Part shown: piece after piece, positions 1 through 11,471 of the stretch
How positions within the stretch are numbered: the first letter of the stretch is position 1
Layout: each line of letters starts with the position of its first letter
Origin: Turritopsis dohrnii
Lineage: Eukaryota; Cnidaria; Hydrozoa; Anthoathecata; Oceaniidae
DNA: 64,000 nt
Direction of reading: 5' to 3'
Assembly: GCA_027922465.2 (NCBI GenBank)
Contig: BQMF02000297.1
Coordinates: forward strand, 434,001-498,000
Notes under the pieces: generated by a model
The model's database searches: none
What the model was told of the DNA's origin: nothing
The model's input: the letters and a program-made list of their open reading frames with translations, nothing else
Made by a program: the position numbers and the translations under genes

Positions 1-506
1 CCGAGAAACTTTGCAATTTTGGGCCTTCACCAGAACCACAGATTGCTTAAAATTAACGTTATTAAGTGCCGGTTATCACAGTGGAGGTTTCTTATTTGAG
101 TATAAACTTTCAGAAAAAAAACTTTCCTGTCGAAAAAGCCTTCACCACAAAATGGGAAAAGGGCACTTATAAGTTTCTGAAAATTATTGGAGGGGCACAT
201 GCCCCCTCTGCCCTTTCTGTAATGTTATATTATTAGAATGAACTCAAGTAGTAACACAAAGCTGTACAGTTAATAATATAGCATTACATAAAATGATTTT
301 ACATAGAAAAAATCACACTAATAACTTATTACTGTCATTTCGCGAAATGGAAATTTTATGTTCTTATTAATTTATATGTTTGTTTTACTATTTCAGGTGT
401 ATATATATATTGCATTATCAATGTATGAATGAAGAGGAAATGTATAATTGTTGGACATCTCATACACTTGAAACAATGGAAGGGCTGAACCAAAGATAGG
501 AGTATA
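1..506. other. no gene seen
   Basis: AT-rich sequence with stops in every frame. It includes a purine-rich stretch around 150-220 with a short motif rich in GGGGCACATGCCCC-like symmetry. I see no coding exon, RNA gene or identifiable repeat boundary before the Helitron end at 507. Confidence 0.5.
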
Positions 507-2685
507 CTAGTATCCCGGGTAAAAACTTTTTACCGAACTTAACTTCGAAAACATTAGGTCAAATCCACCATTCCCGTGTACGTACCCCGTGACGAAAAAA
601 TAAATCATAGAATCGCAACTCAAAAACATCCCAGGTGGCGTCGCTCGCCACCCATGTTCAGTATGCGTTGTGTCGCAAAATTTAAGTCGTGAAAAGTTTT
701 TACAGGCATTAATTTATTAATTCATTTCTTACATTTAAAATATTTAAAACAGAAACAAATAGCAACATGGCTCAGAATATATATCTATACGCAGAAGAGA
801 AGAAACGTTCATAAAAAAAAGTGCAATATATAACACAGAACTGTTTACCCAGACATACAAAACCAAACATAACAAAATGTTAATTCAAAACAAATTGATA
901 CCTTCCTACTTTTTCTTCTGTTCCAAAGTTACTACTCGACTGCAACCATTAATGAATTTTTGAAATGATATAGTCTGTTCTTCCCAAAACCATCAACGTC
1001 ATGATTAAAACCATGAGTTTCATTTTTTTTAATGCTTTTTTTATTATTACCTAAAAAATTAATACTTAAATTGTAATACCGAAAACCTACTCATGCTATA
1101 ACAATATTGAAATAAAAAATAAAACAAAAAGAAAGAAAAAACAAAAAAAAAATTCAAGTACGCATTTATCCTAAAGATAACAATTAAAAACAAAATTTGG
1201 TCTATAAAGTCAACTGTGAGTCAATACGGGTTCACTCAACACTGGAGCTGAACAGAATAAAGACTTTTACCTGACATACACAACCAAACATCAAATTAAT
1301 AAAAATAATTGAAACAACAAAATGCCCTACTTTGACCAATACCATAATTGAATACCCAGAAGATATTAAAAGCAACAAATAAAAACATAATGCTAAACTT
1401 ATATACCTAGCAAGTATGTATGTAGCAATTAAACATAACACAAAATAATGAATGCCGTAAACAAATATAAACTGAAGAAAAATATACCCCAGCAATGCTT
1501 CTTCTCTTAAATAACCTTCTCAAGATACCATGTGTTTCATTTATACATTTATAATTTCGTTTATAAATAGCTACACTTTTTCTTTTCTGACCTAAAAGAT
1601 TTCAGTAAAGAACAGCTACAATACTTACTACTACTGCAACCATATTTAAGCAAACCAAAACAAAAGGCATAAATGGCTGGCAGAAAGGCATGCAGACAAA
1701 GCATCAAACATCGTCAATAGATACAATTTGACAGCATAACACGTTCCCTACTTCCACAGCCATGAGAAAGGAAAACAGTCATAGCTGTGGGACCATTTTT
1801 AATTGATCTGTAAATAAATAAATCAAATCAAATCTTCTTTGCTAACTATAAAAATAATAATAGCGCGCGTTACCAAAACAAATTACTCTCGTCTTCGTTT
1901 TTCATCCAGTAGCATATAAACTAAATAAACGAAAGAACTCATATAATAAGATATCTATTCAAAGCTATAGTATTTAATCTTTCAAAACTAAATTAAAACC
2001 ATTCCTTACTGTGTAAATAAACATCATTTTGTTCTGCATTTCTTCACTACACTTTCTTCTGTATAGCGACATTTGATAACTAAAACGTAAACAAACATTT
2101 AACATTTAAATACAAATACATGTTTCTAACTTGTTCTTTTATTAATCAAAAATAAAAGTTTTATAATAATACCTTTTGTTCGTTCGATCTTTTAAAAACT
2201 TCACTGCACTTCTTCTGTATATCTAAATATGATTTTTCATTGTAAACAAACGATAATAAAACGTTTTATAATAATAACAATACCTTCGTGCATACAAACC
2301 TGTGTTTCTTCATCAGTTCTTTCGTCGATTTGCTGCCTAAAACAATCAAATTTAAATTAAAATATTCGTATACAAAAAGAAACACGTCTTCTTCGTGAAG
2401 TTTCTTACTCACGAAATGATCGTTGACAAATTTCGAACGATTAACATTGCATTGCTCGCACTCCTCCAAAGACGTTTTTCGGCTGATTTCCACTGCGCAA
2501 ACCAAAAATAACAAAACGGAGGAGCATATACTAATCGCGGAAAATCAAAAAAAGTGTCTATCGCCTCCGCGTGGCTTTACGACGAAAAGGGAAAAAATAA
2601 GAAGGATTTGACCGTGAAAAAAAAACAAATATATCACTCTCTAAAATAAAAGTGTGACACACAATCGCGAATTAGTATAATAAGA
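507..2685 (-). mobile_element. Non-autonomous Helitron A (chimeric 3' end)
   Basis: Read on the minus strand, the element starts A|TCTTATTATACTAATTCGCG at 2685 and ends with a hairpin (GGTAAAAA/TTTTTACC, about 515-535) followed by CTAG|T at 507-510. This is the Helitron signature: 5' TC, 3' hairpin plus CTRR, insertion between A and T, no target-site duplication. The 5' end shares its first 20 bases and a nearby TTTTATTTTAGAGAGTGAT box with the element at 11472-13528. About 130 bp before the terminus lies the GGCGAGCGACGCC hairpin that is the true terminator of that relative, here without CTAG. No Rep/helicase coding sequence is present, so it must have moved using an autonomous partner. Confidence 0.75.
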
Positions 2686-2848
2686 TAACTAATGTCAAAG
2701 TGAAGTGTTGAGCATTAACAGCCATGTGTTAAAAAATAATACTCCGGAAACATTCATTCAAAGATATCTTCAGTGATAATTCATTTGAAAGGAACGACAC
2801 ATTAAAGCATGTCTTAAATTGAATTTTCTTTGACTAGTCGGGTCAGAA

Positions 2849-2978
2849 TCTCAAAAAAAAAGGTATCAAGCTGAAATTTTCAGGAAAGCCTCATTTTTAC
2901 CTTAGTAATAACATACTAAAATTCCACCGAGGTCCCAGGAGTGGAACATGCCTATTTCTGCCCTTTAAGTCACATGAC
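2849..2978. repeat. Left inverted repeat of the Academ-like element
   Basis: About 130 bp, matching the reverse complement of 9135-9271 with scattered substitutions. The matched part runs from an A-rich tract through GCCTATTTCTGCC to the CACATGACT/CACGTGACC region. Confidence 0.75.
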
Positions 2979-3545
2979 TCGTTCCAAAACTACCAAAATA
3001 TAAACATTCTTAAATGGAATAGCCTTATATACCGTTTGATAAATCTTTTGTTCCTGAACAAAAAATATTATTACAACTTTTCTTCAAAATCAGTATTTAG
3101 AGTGTTACAGGGGGTTAAAGTTTGAAAAACCAGGGGGTAAAAATTCTAAAATTACGTTGAAAATTCCATAAATACTGGCATATGCAACAGTTTTGCACTT
3201 TAATTCTCAGATAGAAATCAAATTTTTATGATTCTGTGTATGGCTTTTCTATTTTTACTTCCAATGATATTTTGAAATACAGTAAAAAGAATGTTTTACA
3301 ACCCCCGTCTCCCACCGGGGAAAACTTGTTTTATTTTCAAGCTTGATGTCACTAAAAAAGAATACTTTGCAGTGCACAAACGTTGAATTCACAAACTGCA
3401 CATGTTTGAAAATATAGGAATATATTTGAAAATATCAATCTCTGCTGATCTTTGTTGTGTTGATGATTTCATACTTGTCAATGAATTCTGTAGTACTATT
3501 TAATTAGAGAAACAGATATAAAAAATAATATAAAGTTGATAGTGA

Positions 3546-6500
3546 TTGATTGGTTGCGAATGTGCTAAACACATGGATGGATTTTGTGTTATCTGCAAGA
3601 AAAGTGATGGTCAACTTGGAAAGGTCAAGGATAAAGGCTTCTATAGTCTTTTAAAATACAGTAAAGACAAGCAAGATCATTCTACCCTTAGCTATCTGCG
3701 AAAGAAGACAAACAATGGTAAAAAAGACTCTATTCAGATCCACAATGAATGCAGAAGGAATTATACTAACAAAAGGCGTTTAAGTCAGACCAAAGCAGCA
3801 ACATGAAGATCCAGTAGTAGAAGTAATGAATTCGAATGGAAAAGGGATTGTTTTATTTGTAGTGAACAATGCAGTTCGAAGAAGAGGAAACGTGGAGACT
3901 GGCGGATAGCAGGAACCATTGAGATGAAGGAAAATATGTTGCGGAAATGCAAACAACGTATCGAAGAAAATGCAGCAGATCAATGGGCCATCGACGTACT
4001 TACAAGAGTCGAAGATTGTGTTGATTTTGTTGCAGCAGAATGTCGCTATCATTCTAATTGTTTGCTTCGATTCAATCAAAACAAGACGTCAGGCAAGATG
4101 GAAGAACCAAAACCTGGACGAAAGTCATCAAAAGAGATTATGGAGTGTTTTTCTAAGGCTTGTGAATGGTTAGAGGGGGAAATGGTTCCTCATTCTGTTG
4201 TAGAGTTTAGAGAGAAGATGATAGAATACGCAAAAGACAAAGATGTGTATGGAGTTCAGTACGTTAAGAAACTACTCACTGAGCGCTATCAAGACCATAT
4301 CTCATTTTGCTGTGAGCCAGGAAGGGAAAACATTTTGTACTTTAAGGAAATGGCTGACTACCTGATCAACACAAAATACAGAGAGAAGGGAAACAATACC
4401 CAAGAAGAGTCCCAAAGGATAATAACTCTGGCTGCTAACCTGGTGAAAGCAGAAGTGAGAGAGAAAGAATACAGAAATGATTTCTACCCTGACCCTAGTG
4501 ACGTTACAGCTTTAAACTGGAGCCCATCACTTCTCAAACAACTTGTTAGGTGTTTGACAAAATCAGATTTGAAACAGGAATTCATCGCCCAATGCATCGT
4601 CAAGGCAACAAAAAGGGACGTCTTACCACCACTACTGTTTGCATTAGGAGTGAACATAGATCAAAGTATTGGATCCAGATGGCTTGTATCATACTTATCA
4701 AAGCTTGGCGCTTCAATAACAGAAGATGAAGTAAGACTTTATCGTCAATCACTTTTGAAATCCGACATTGAACCGTTAACTGCCTTGCCGAACAATACTT
4801 TTGTTCAATGGAGTGCCGATAATGTGGACCACAACCTGGCAACATTGGATGGTAAAGGAACATTCCACGGCATGGGAATTATAGCATCAGTGACACCATC
4901 TGGCAGTATAACACAATTAAAGGATGTAAAGAGATTGAAGGAGAGATGTATGGTTTCCGAAGTCACCGAAAAGAAAGGAGTGCATATCATTGATTTTGAT
5001 GGTTCCGAAGACTTCAACAAGTTCCCGAAGTTGAAGACTCTAACGAGTTTGAAAGTGAAAAAAAGATGTATGTTTGATCTGCAGTCTGAAGTATTTTGGC
5101 ATTCCAGTTGGTACTTCAAGTCGACGCTTAAACCTCGTCCCCTTTGGTGGGGATTCATGCAGCAAAAGTTAACTACAAAAAATCCGACGTTATTTTACTT
5201 CCAATTATTGATCTTCAACCAACAAACCTCACATGCATTTATTCTACCTTGCTCTTCATTCAACATCAAGCACAACAACTGAATATAAAAACTCCTGTGA
5301 TAACTTTCGATCAACCACTTTGGTACAAAGCACAAGGTATCATTGCTGACAAAGGTCTCAACATTGTATGTCGCTTAGGGGGGTTCCATACATTGATGAG
5401 TTTTATGGCTAGCATCGGCTACATGATGAGTGGATCTGGCCTGGAAGAAGTTTGGAGGCAGGTATACGCAGAGAATACAATCCCAAATTTGATATCTGGA
5501 AAAGCATACTCAAGAGCTCTAAGAGGATATATTCTTGTCCATTCTGCACTTCACAACATCCTTTTAGATGAGATAATTTCAAGTTTATCACAAGATGAAA
5601 TGTCGCAAATCGCAGCAGCGTATGACGCGTATGCTGGGAAAGATTGGAAAGTTGCTAGTAGAGAAAAAGGTACGGCTGGCGAAAACAAACCGAACAGCAC
5701 GATTATGGATACAGCTGTTGGACTATATCGATACAATCCTGTTGTTAGTGCCCGTTATTATCTCCAACAAATGCTTGAGCTACCAAAGGAACACCCGGAC
5801 ATTTACACATCATTTAGAGATGATGGATATCACGCGATTCGACGCAGTGAAAGGTGTTGGGCAGGGCTATGGTCAGACCTAGTAATTGAGCAAGTAATGA
5901 TGAGGTCAATCAAGTCTAGAGGTGGTTTGACACTATTGCGCGATCATTCATCAGGCTATGAGTTCAATAACAAAGATTGTGTCAAAAGGTAGTGAGCAGC
6001 ATGAAGAGTTTGGAAAATCGAGAATATGTTGTGATTCAACTGACTTGGCAACTATTCAAGATTGGTTTGAAAAAAATAACCCATTCAATGAAACCATAAC
6101 AAATTTTAAATCACTGTCAACAGGGATTTGTGATAACGGGACTATCGACTGTGACAATACAGAACAAGTTGGCAAGAACATCCAAGAACAGTTGAATGGC
6201 GTTTATTTCCATGAAGTTAAAATCAAGCGAAGCTCAAAAGTTAACAACTTTGAAAGTACATACAACTCTGTGAAGGTTGACGATAAGAAGACCATCAACA
6301 TCAAGCCTACCGCTCTTTTTCTTCGCTTAATTGCCATTGCTTAAAGAACACCAAATATTGAAGACTTCTTCCACTATGAATTGACTGCATACCCCATGTC
6401 CCTCTTCAAGGATGGTTTGATGCGAAAACCCAACAAAGCATTGCTCCGAGACGCGTTACTAACAGAAAAAGTTAAAGTTCAAGGAGATTCCAAGCATGTT

Positions 6501-7907
6501 TTAGATGGAGGAGCACTTCTGCATAAAGTTCGTTGGAGTGGCAGTACCACGTTTGGTGATGTTTGTGAACGCTATGTGAATTATGTTAAGGAAGAATACA
6601 CCACATGTACCATTGTTTTTGATGGATACAGTAATGGCTTATCCACATTAAGCAAGATGTCTTTCTCGCAAATAGTTCGAACAAGTCAAGGTTCATCAGC
6701 ATGCTGTCGAGGAGCCTGCGAAGTGCTGCCAACAGAGTTGTTGAGTGCGAAGAGGATGCAGATACACAAATTGTACAATGTGCATTGCAACTGGCAACTA
6801 CAGGTGTTCATGTCAATGTTGTAGCAGATGACACAGATGTTGCCCTTTAATTGCTTTATCACTGGGACGAATCCATGGCTGATATTACGATGACCAGTGA
6901 GAGATCGAAAGCAACATTTAGTATAAAGTCTTCAATCGGTAATCTACAAAGTGTATTAAAACCATATATCCTTGTGCTACATTCATGGACTGGTTGTGAT
7001 ACAACGTCTGCTATTCATATGAAAGGCAAAACCTCACTAATCAAGAAGATTGAAACATCTTCGCAGGTACGTCAGCTCTTGGACACACTCAGAGATCCTA
7101 ACGCAGATCAACTTGAAGTCGGTTTGGCTGGAATTGGATTATTCATTCAAATGTATGGTGGAAAAGAATCATTAGCTCATTTAAGGTGCGTGATTTTTTA
7201 AATCTACTAGCATAAGGCTTGTCAAGAGATTACTTCAATCGTGTCAAAGTAGTGTATTACTCACCCCATTTTAAAAATTGTTCAGTACATGAATATATCT
7301 TAATATTCTTCAGGTACATTAAATTCATGGACATGGCAGCAAAGGGGGATGTGAAACCAGAAAATCTACCACCCACTGATAGCGCAGCAATCAATCACAG
7401 CTTGGGAGTTCACCAGCAAACGATTACCTGGGAGACCCTGACCGTCACCAAACCAGACCCATTGCGATGGGGATGGAAGGAAGAGGATGGTAAATTGACA
7501 CCAATACAAACAGATGACAACGTTGCCCCTTCTGAACTTTTGAAGTTCATTAGATGTAACTGCAAATCATTAAACAATATGTGCTCATCACACCAATGTA
7601 CATGTCGAAGATATGGTTTGAAATGTGTTGTAACATGTGGCCACTGTAGAGGCGAAGTTTGTGAAAATGCTGAGAAGGTGATTTCTTTTTGTTGTTTTGT
7701 TTTAATATTATGATAAAACGTGGATTGAAATATTTCATTTTGATTTGAAAATGGTCTACTAACAAAGTGTCACTGGTGATACCAAAGCTGATGGAATATT
7801 AATTTTTCTCTGAACTTTCATACCAGGTGTTGAGTGATGGAGATGAAAATGATGTGGGCAACGATTTCGAAAGTGACGGAAACGTATTTGATCTCTTGCA
7901 AGAATGA
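3546..7907 (+). pseudogene. Broken transposon gene: PIN/XPG-like nuclease with C-terminal CXC-type Cys-rich domain
   Basis: One gene can be followed across several frames. The N-terminus (3546-3803) has a CxxC zinc-binding pattern (CVICKK) and is cut by an in-frame TGA at 3804. The middle (3807-5100) continues in the same frame and contains the motif WSADNVDHN and GKGTFHGMGI. A frameshift near 5130 moves to the frame open over 5144-5992, then another returns it. A TAA lies at 6342. The nuclease-like part has VADDTDV (near 6822, followed by a stop) and HSWTGCDTTSAIHMKGK (near 6983), as in PIN/XPG folds. Two GT-AG introns follow (7184-7314 and 7679-7827, approximate). The last domain, about 7537-7660, has CNC...C...CTC...C..TCGHC, a tesmin/CXC-like Cys cluster. 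The C-terminus is acidic and stops at 7905. Too many lesions to be active. The superfamily assignment is an inference. Confidence 0.7.
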
Positions 7908-7990
7908 TGCGTAAGTATTAAAGCTGTTTTGTTTTGCCAGAAAATATTGCTTTCGTAAGAAGCAAAATATTATTCAAAATCTTTACAATA

Positions 7991-8898
7991 TCTATATATT
8001 AATAGCCGATTCTCCGTCTGTTTGTTTGTTTGTAAGTCACGCAAAATGGTAGATTGAGTTGTGAGGGAAATTATTTCTTATTTGTGTGCAACGTGAGTTC
8101 AAAACAAATACATTGCAACCTCAATCGAACGTGACTTTTTTGGCTGGTGAACCAATCGAAATAACGTTTTGTTTTTATTATAATTGTTAGTTTTATATTC
8201 CAAGGACCACCGTTGACTTGGCTTTGAAAACAATACATCAAATAAATACAAAGAAACTAACTGATTAAACAATTTGGACAAAAAGCAGCAGTGGCAGAAC
8301 GTGGCAGCATGTTCGGTTTGTCACTAACTCTTGCCTGACTGTCTGAGACGGGTGAACTTTCTTTTGGAGCAATCAAAATGTTTAAAAACCGATAGGTGAA
8401 AAAAGAAAAATGTTTTTTTTTTTTTTTTTTTGCTTTTCTTTTAATAATTTAATTTCTTCTTTTAATTGTTAAGCGTTCTGATCGAACGTTTTTTTATTCT
8501 CTTTATTCATTTAGCACGTGCATTTTTTCTCTCCTCCCGTGTGAACTTTTTAAGAAGAGAAACTATTTTCCCCTTGTTTGATAGCACCCATGTTAGAGCG
8601 CGTAACTTTTTTAAAACAAAAGCTAATAAAAAGTTGAAGTTTTTTCTCCCTACGTTTTGAGTGTATTGTTGTACTGATCAACGATTGTTTTAAAAAATAA
8701 ATAAGTAACACATCATGAAATTTGGGTTTTTTTAAAACCATTGTTTAAACTGATATTTGATATTTGATTTCGAATCTGCCTCTGGCTGAACACAGGCTGT
8801 ATGAGCCGTTTTTCAAGAAATATGAGGTTTACTGCAGTCTCCGGGGTGAGACAGAGCAGGTGCACATGGGCGGCGAGCGACGCCGCCTTGGCGGCTAG
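7991..8898 (+). mobile_element. Non-autonomous Helitron D (908 bp)
   Basis: Starts A|TCTATATATTAATAGCCGAT at 7991 and ends with hairpin GGCGGCG/CGCCGCC (8870-8887) followed by CGG-CTAG|T at 8895-8898. It is closely related to the split copy at 19308-24723 and to the truncated copy at 37976-38223. No coding capacity. It sits inside the Academ-like element downstream of its gene and contains the undisturbed version of the site into which the Merlin element of the sister copy inserted (CAAATAAA near 8237). Confidence 0.85.
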
Positions 8899-9134
8899 TA
8901 TTTATAATTTTCCTTTAGATTTGGAACGGAGAAGTTGGCCACCCTGATATTCAAAACTGTCGAATTTAGTTTTTTGTTTAGTCAATATTAGAATATATTT
9001 CTCTAAAGTTTCGGCAATCACTTTTTTATATTTAAATCCTTGATCCTGCAGACGGACAATCAACATGTTTTTATTTGTTAATTGTTTTCTTTGATGGAAT
9101 TTTACAATAATTTCGGTATTTAGAGGGTTAAGAT

Positions 9135-9271
9135 GGTCACGTGACTTTAAGGGCAGAAATAGGCATGTTCCACCCCTGGGACCTCGGTGGAATTTTATTA
9201 TGCTATCAGTAAGGTAAAAATGAGACTTTCCTGAAAATTTCAGCTTGATGCCATTTTTTTTTGAGGTTTGC
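9135..9271. repeat. Right inverted repeat of the Academ-like element
   Basis: Reverse complement of the left repeat at 2849-2978. Its outer side continues to about 9308 with weaker similarity. Confidence 0.75.
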
Positions 9272-9461
9272 ACTATTTTTGGACCAAATCCTACTATCCT
9301 GACTAGACTTTTAAAGTTTCAATTAACTGAATGTTGATTGTCATCTCTGGGTTAATGTAAAAAATTTTGGAAAAAGTTTGGAAGATGCCTGTTGTATTTC
9401 TTGTTGGTTTCAACTTCCTGGTCTTCTTTATTTGATAATATTTAAGTGTATATATATACTA

Positions 9462-10953
9462 CTAGTAACCCGTGTAAAAATTTTTTACGGGTTTTAATTC
9501 TGAAAATGACGTCTCAAAATTGTGTCAAATATTAAGTTACAAAATGATGAACAGAAAGTGCGTTAGTGTTGTAGTCACCACTTCGTCAATAACGCAGACC
9601 ATAAAAATACCAGTTATTTTCTTAGAGGTTTTAAAGATGTTTTCCAAATAACTTCGAGTCTAATTTAGGAGGCAATGCGATGGTTCCCCTGATTTTAAAG
9701 ACCCACTTAAACAGACACAACCTAGATATAACATTTTCCAAGTTTGCAATCATCACTGGAGTGCGCTGAAAAAAATCGTTTTGCTTGGAAGATCTGAAAC
9801 CCATCAAAAATAAAAAATACGCGCTGTGCATCCGCTATTTTCACTCTCTAAAATAAATTGCATCTTGTGTAAAATATTTTACGTGTTTTGATTTTAAAAT
9901 GATAACGTCTCAGAAAATGGCCACAAAAATTTTAATCACGGAACGTTGTTGAGAAAGTACATCCAACTGATCTGAAAAAAACAGAAACCGTTACCGAGAT
10001 GTCCATGATCAAACATCACAGCCCTGTTCACCAATGTTGCGCGAACCATCAAAATGTAGTTCTCGAGATATCTTCCGAAAAGCGCTTTGTACGATTCGAG
10101 ATGCAATGCAATGGTTCCCCGTGATTAAAAAATGTAACGTCAATATGGAAAAAACTCCTCACCCTTTTAATTAAAAACTCTGTAGGTATTCCAGATAAAG
10201 CGTTTTACCTGTTCATTATCAACACTGCACATCATGAACATCTTTTTACTCGGAAGATCTGAAACACATTAAAAATACTCATATCAAATCCTTTCACGAT
10301 ACGATCTAGAAATAAATTGTGCGCACATGAAAAAAACAGAAAGATTAAAATCCAAGATCCAAGGTAAACAGAAGCTATTTTGCTATTTTGAAAAACCAAA
10401 ACCGTAAGTCGTAAACGTGTCAAAACAAATTAATACCTTCGAACCAATCCAGAACGTCATGATTTAAAATTCATTTCTTCAAAGTTCATTGTTTTTATCG
10501 GTCTTCCCTAAAGGAGAAGTAATGATGCAGAAACCCTATTTATATTATAAGAAAAACAAAACAAACAGAAAAAGTTCAAGAGCGTACTTACCCTAAAAAC
10601 ATTAATAAATCTTCGTGCAATACTTTCGTTACTACCTTCGTTGTCTTGAGATTTCTTACTCTCGTATGTTTCATTACCTCCTCTTTCTCAAATGAAAATG
10701 AATGCCAGCAAATGAAAACTTGCTGGCAAACGAACGTCAACGCTATCGATTCTTGATCTTGCAAACAATCAAAACATTTGAAACGATAAAATGCGCTGTG
10801 AGGGTTTCCGCTTATACTAATCGTGAATGTGTTTTGCTTGGTCTAACTGCCGCTATATGACCATGATTAAGAAGATTTTGACCGTTGAAAACGACCTGAA
10901 ACAATCACTCTCTAAACTAAAAACTGGGTGCACAGCGCGTATTAGGATATAGA
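9462..10953 (-). mobile_element. Non-autonomous Helitron C
   Basis: On the minus strand it begins A|TCTATATCCTAATACGCG at 10953 and ends with a CCCGT/ACGGG hairpin around an A/T-rich loop (9469-9492), then TTA-CTAG|T at 9462-9465. It carries the same AGTTTAGAGAGTGAT box close to the 5' end as Helitrons A and B. Internal fragments near 9810-9875 repeat parts of Helitron ends in mixed orientation, suggesting an older nested insertion. No Rep/helicase gene. Confidence 0.7.
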
Positions 10954-11471
10954 TTTACACAGATACTTTTACAACTGTGAGTGTCAAAATTTTATGTATT
11001 ATGTATAAAGAACTGAAAATTATTGATTCATTAAGTATTTTCTTTTATCTTGTTGTTCCTTCTCTTCTCTCACGTTCACATTATCAAATTCTTAAAAAAA
11101 CACTATCATAATAAGTTCTTCATACATGAAAGTTGCTATGGGCTAATTATGTAGTTTTCATCAAATTACCACATCAAAACGAGGCGGGAGTACGGTTTGG
11201 TAAAATTTCGACATTTGAAATAATATGCGGGAGTATTTTGAATAGCAATATAACTCAAAAGTACATTGTATTGATAGGCTTACATTGCATTAAATTTTTT
11301 GCTAACAAAAGTAACATTCTTTTGGTTTGATATGGATGCGCATTCACGCACACAGTTACGAATTTAACTCGCTCGGTATTTGTCTTTGTCGAATGAAAAT
11401 CTGGCTTTCACGCATTCCATATTTTCGGTGGCGAACGGGTGATTACACGCACCCACTCCGCAAACATTATA
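10954..11471. other. spacer without gene
   Basis: Short ORFs only. No conserved motif or repeat boundary seen between the two flanking Helitrons. Confidence 0.5.

Larger units (their letters stand above)
2836..9308 (+). mobile_element. DNA transposon with ~130-bp inverted repeats, AcademX-like
   Basis: The segments near 2849-2978 and 9135-9271 are inverted copies of each other. Both carry GGYATCAAGCTGAAATTTTC, then CCACCGAGGTCCCAGG, then GGAACATGCCTATTTCTGCC. They enclose a single plus-strand pseudogene with a cysteine-rich domain and a nuclease-like domain. Bases resembling TAGTCRGG sit at both outer edges (near 2832 and 9300), but exact termini and target duplication cannot be fixed because the outermost bases have drifted. 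Academ transposons are known for an XPG-like nuclease and a Cys8 zinc finger, which fits what is seen. An alternative is an undescribed superfamily. A Helitron (7991-8898) is nested near the right end. Confidence 0.55.

Noticed and set aside
4805..5158. Minus-strand 117-residue ORF
   Set aside because: Antisense shadow of the CXC/nuclease-like pseudogene.
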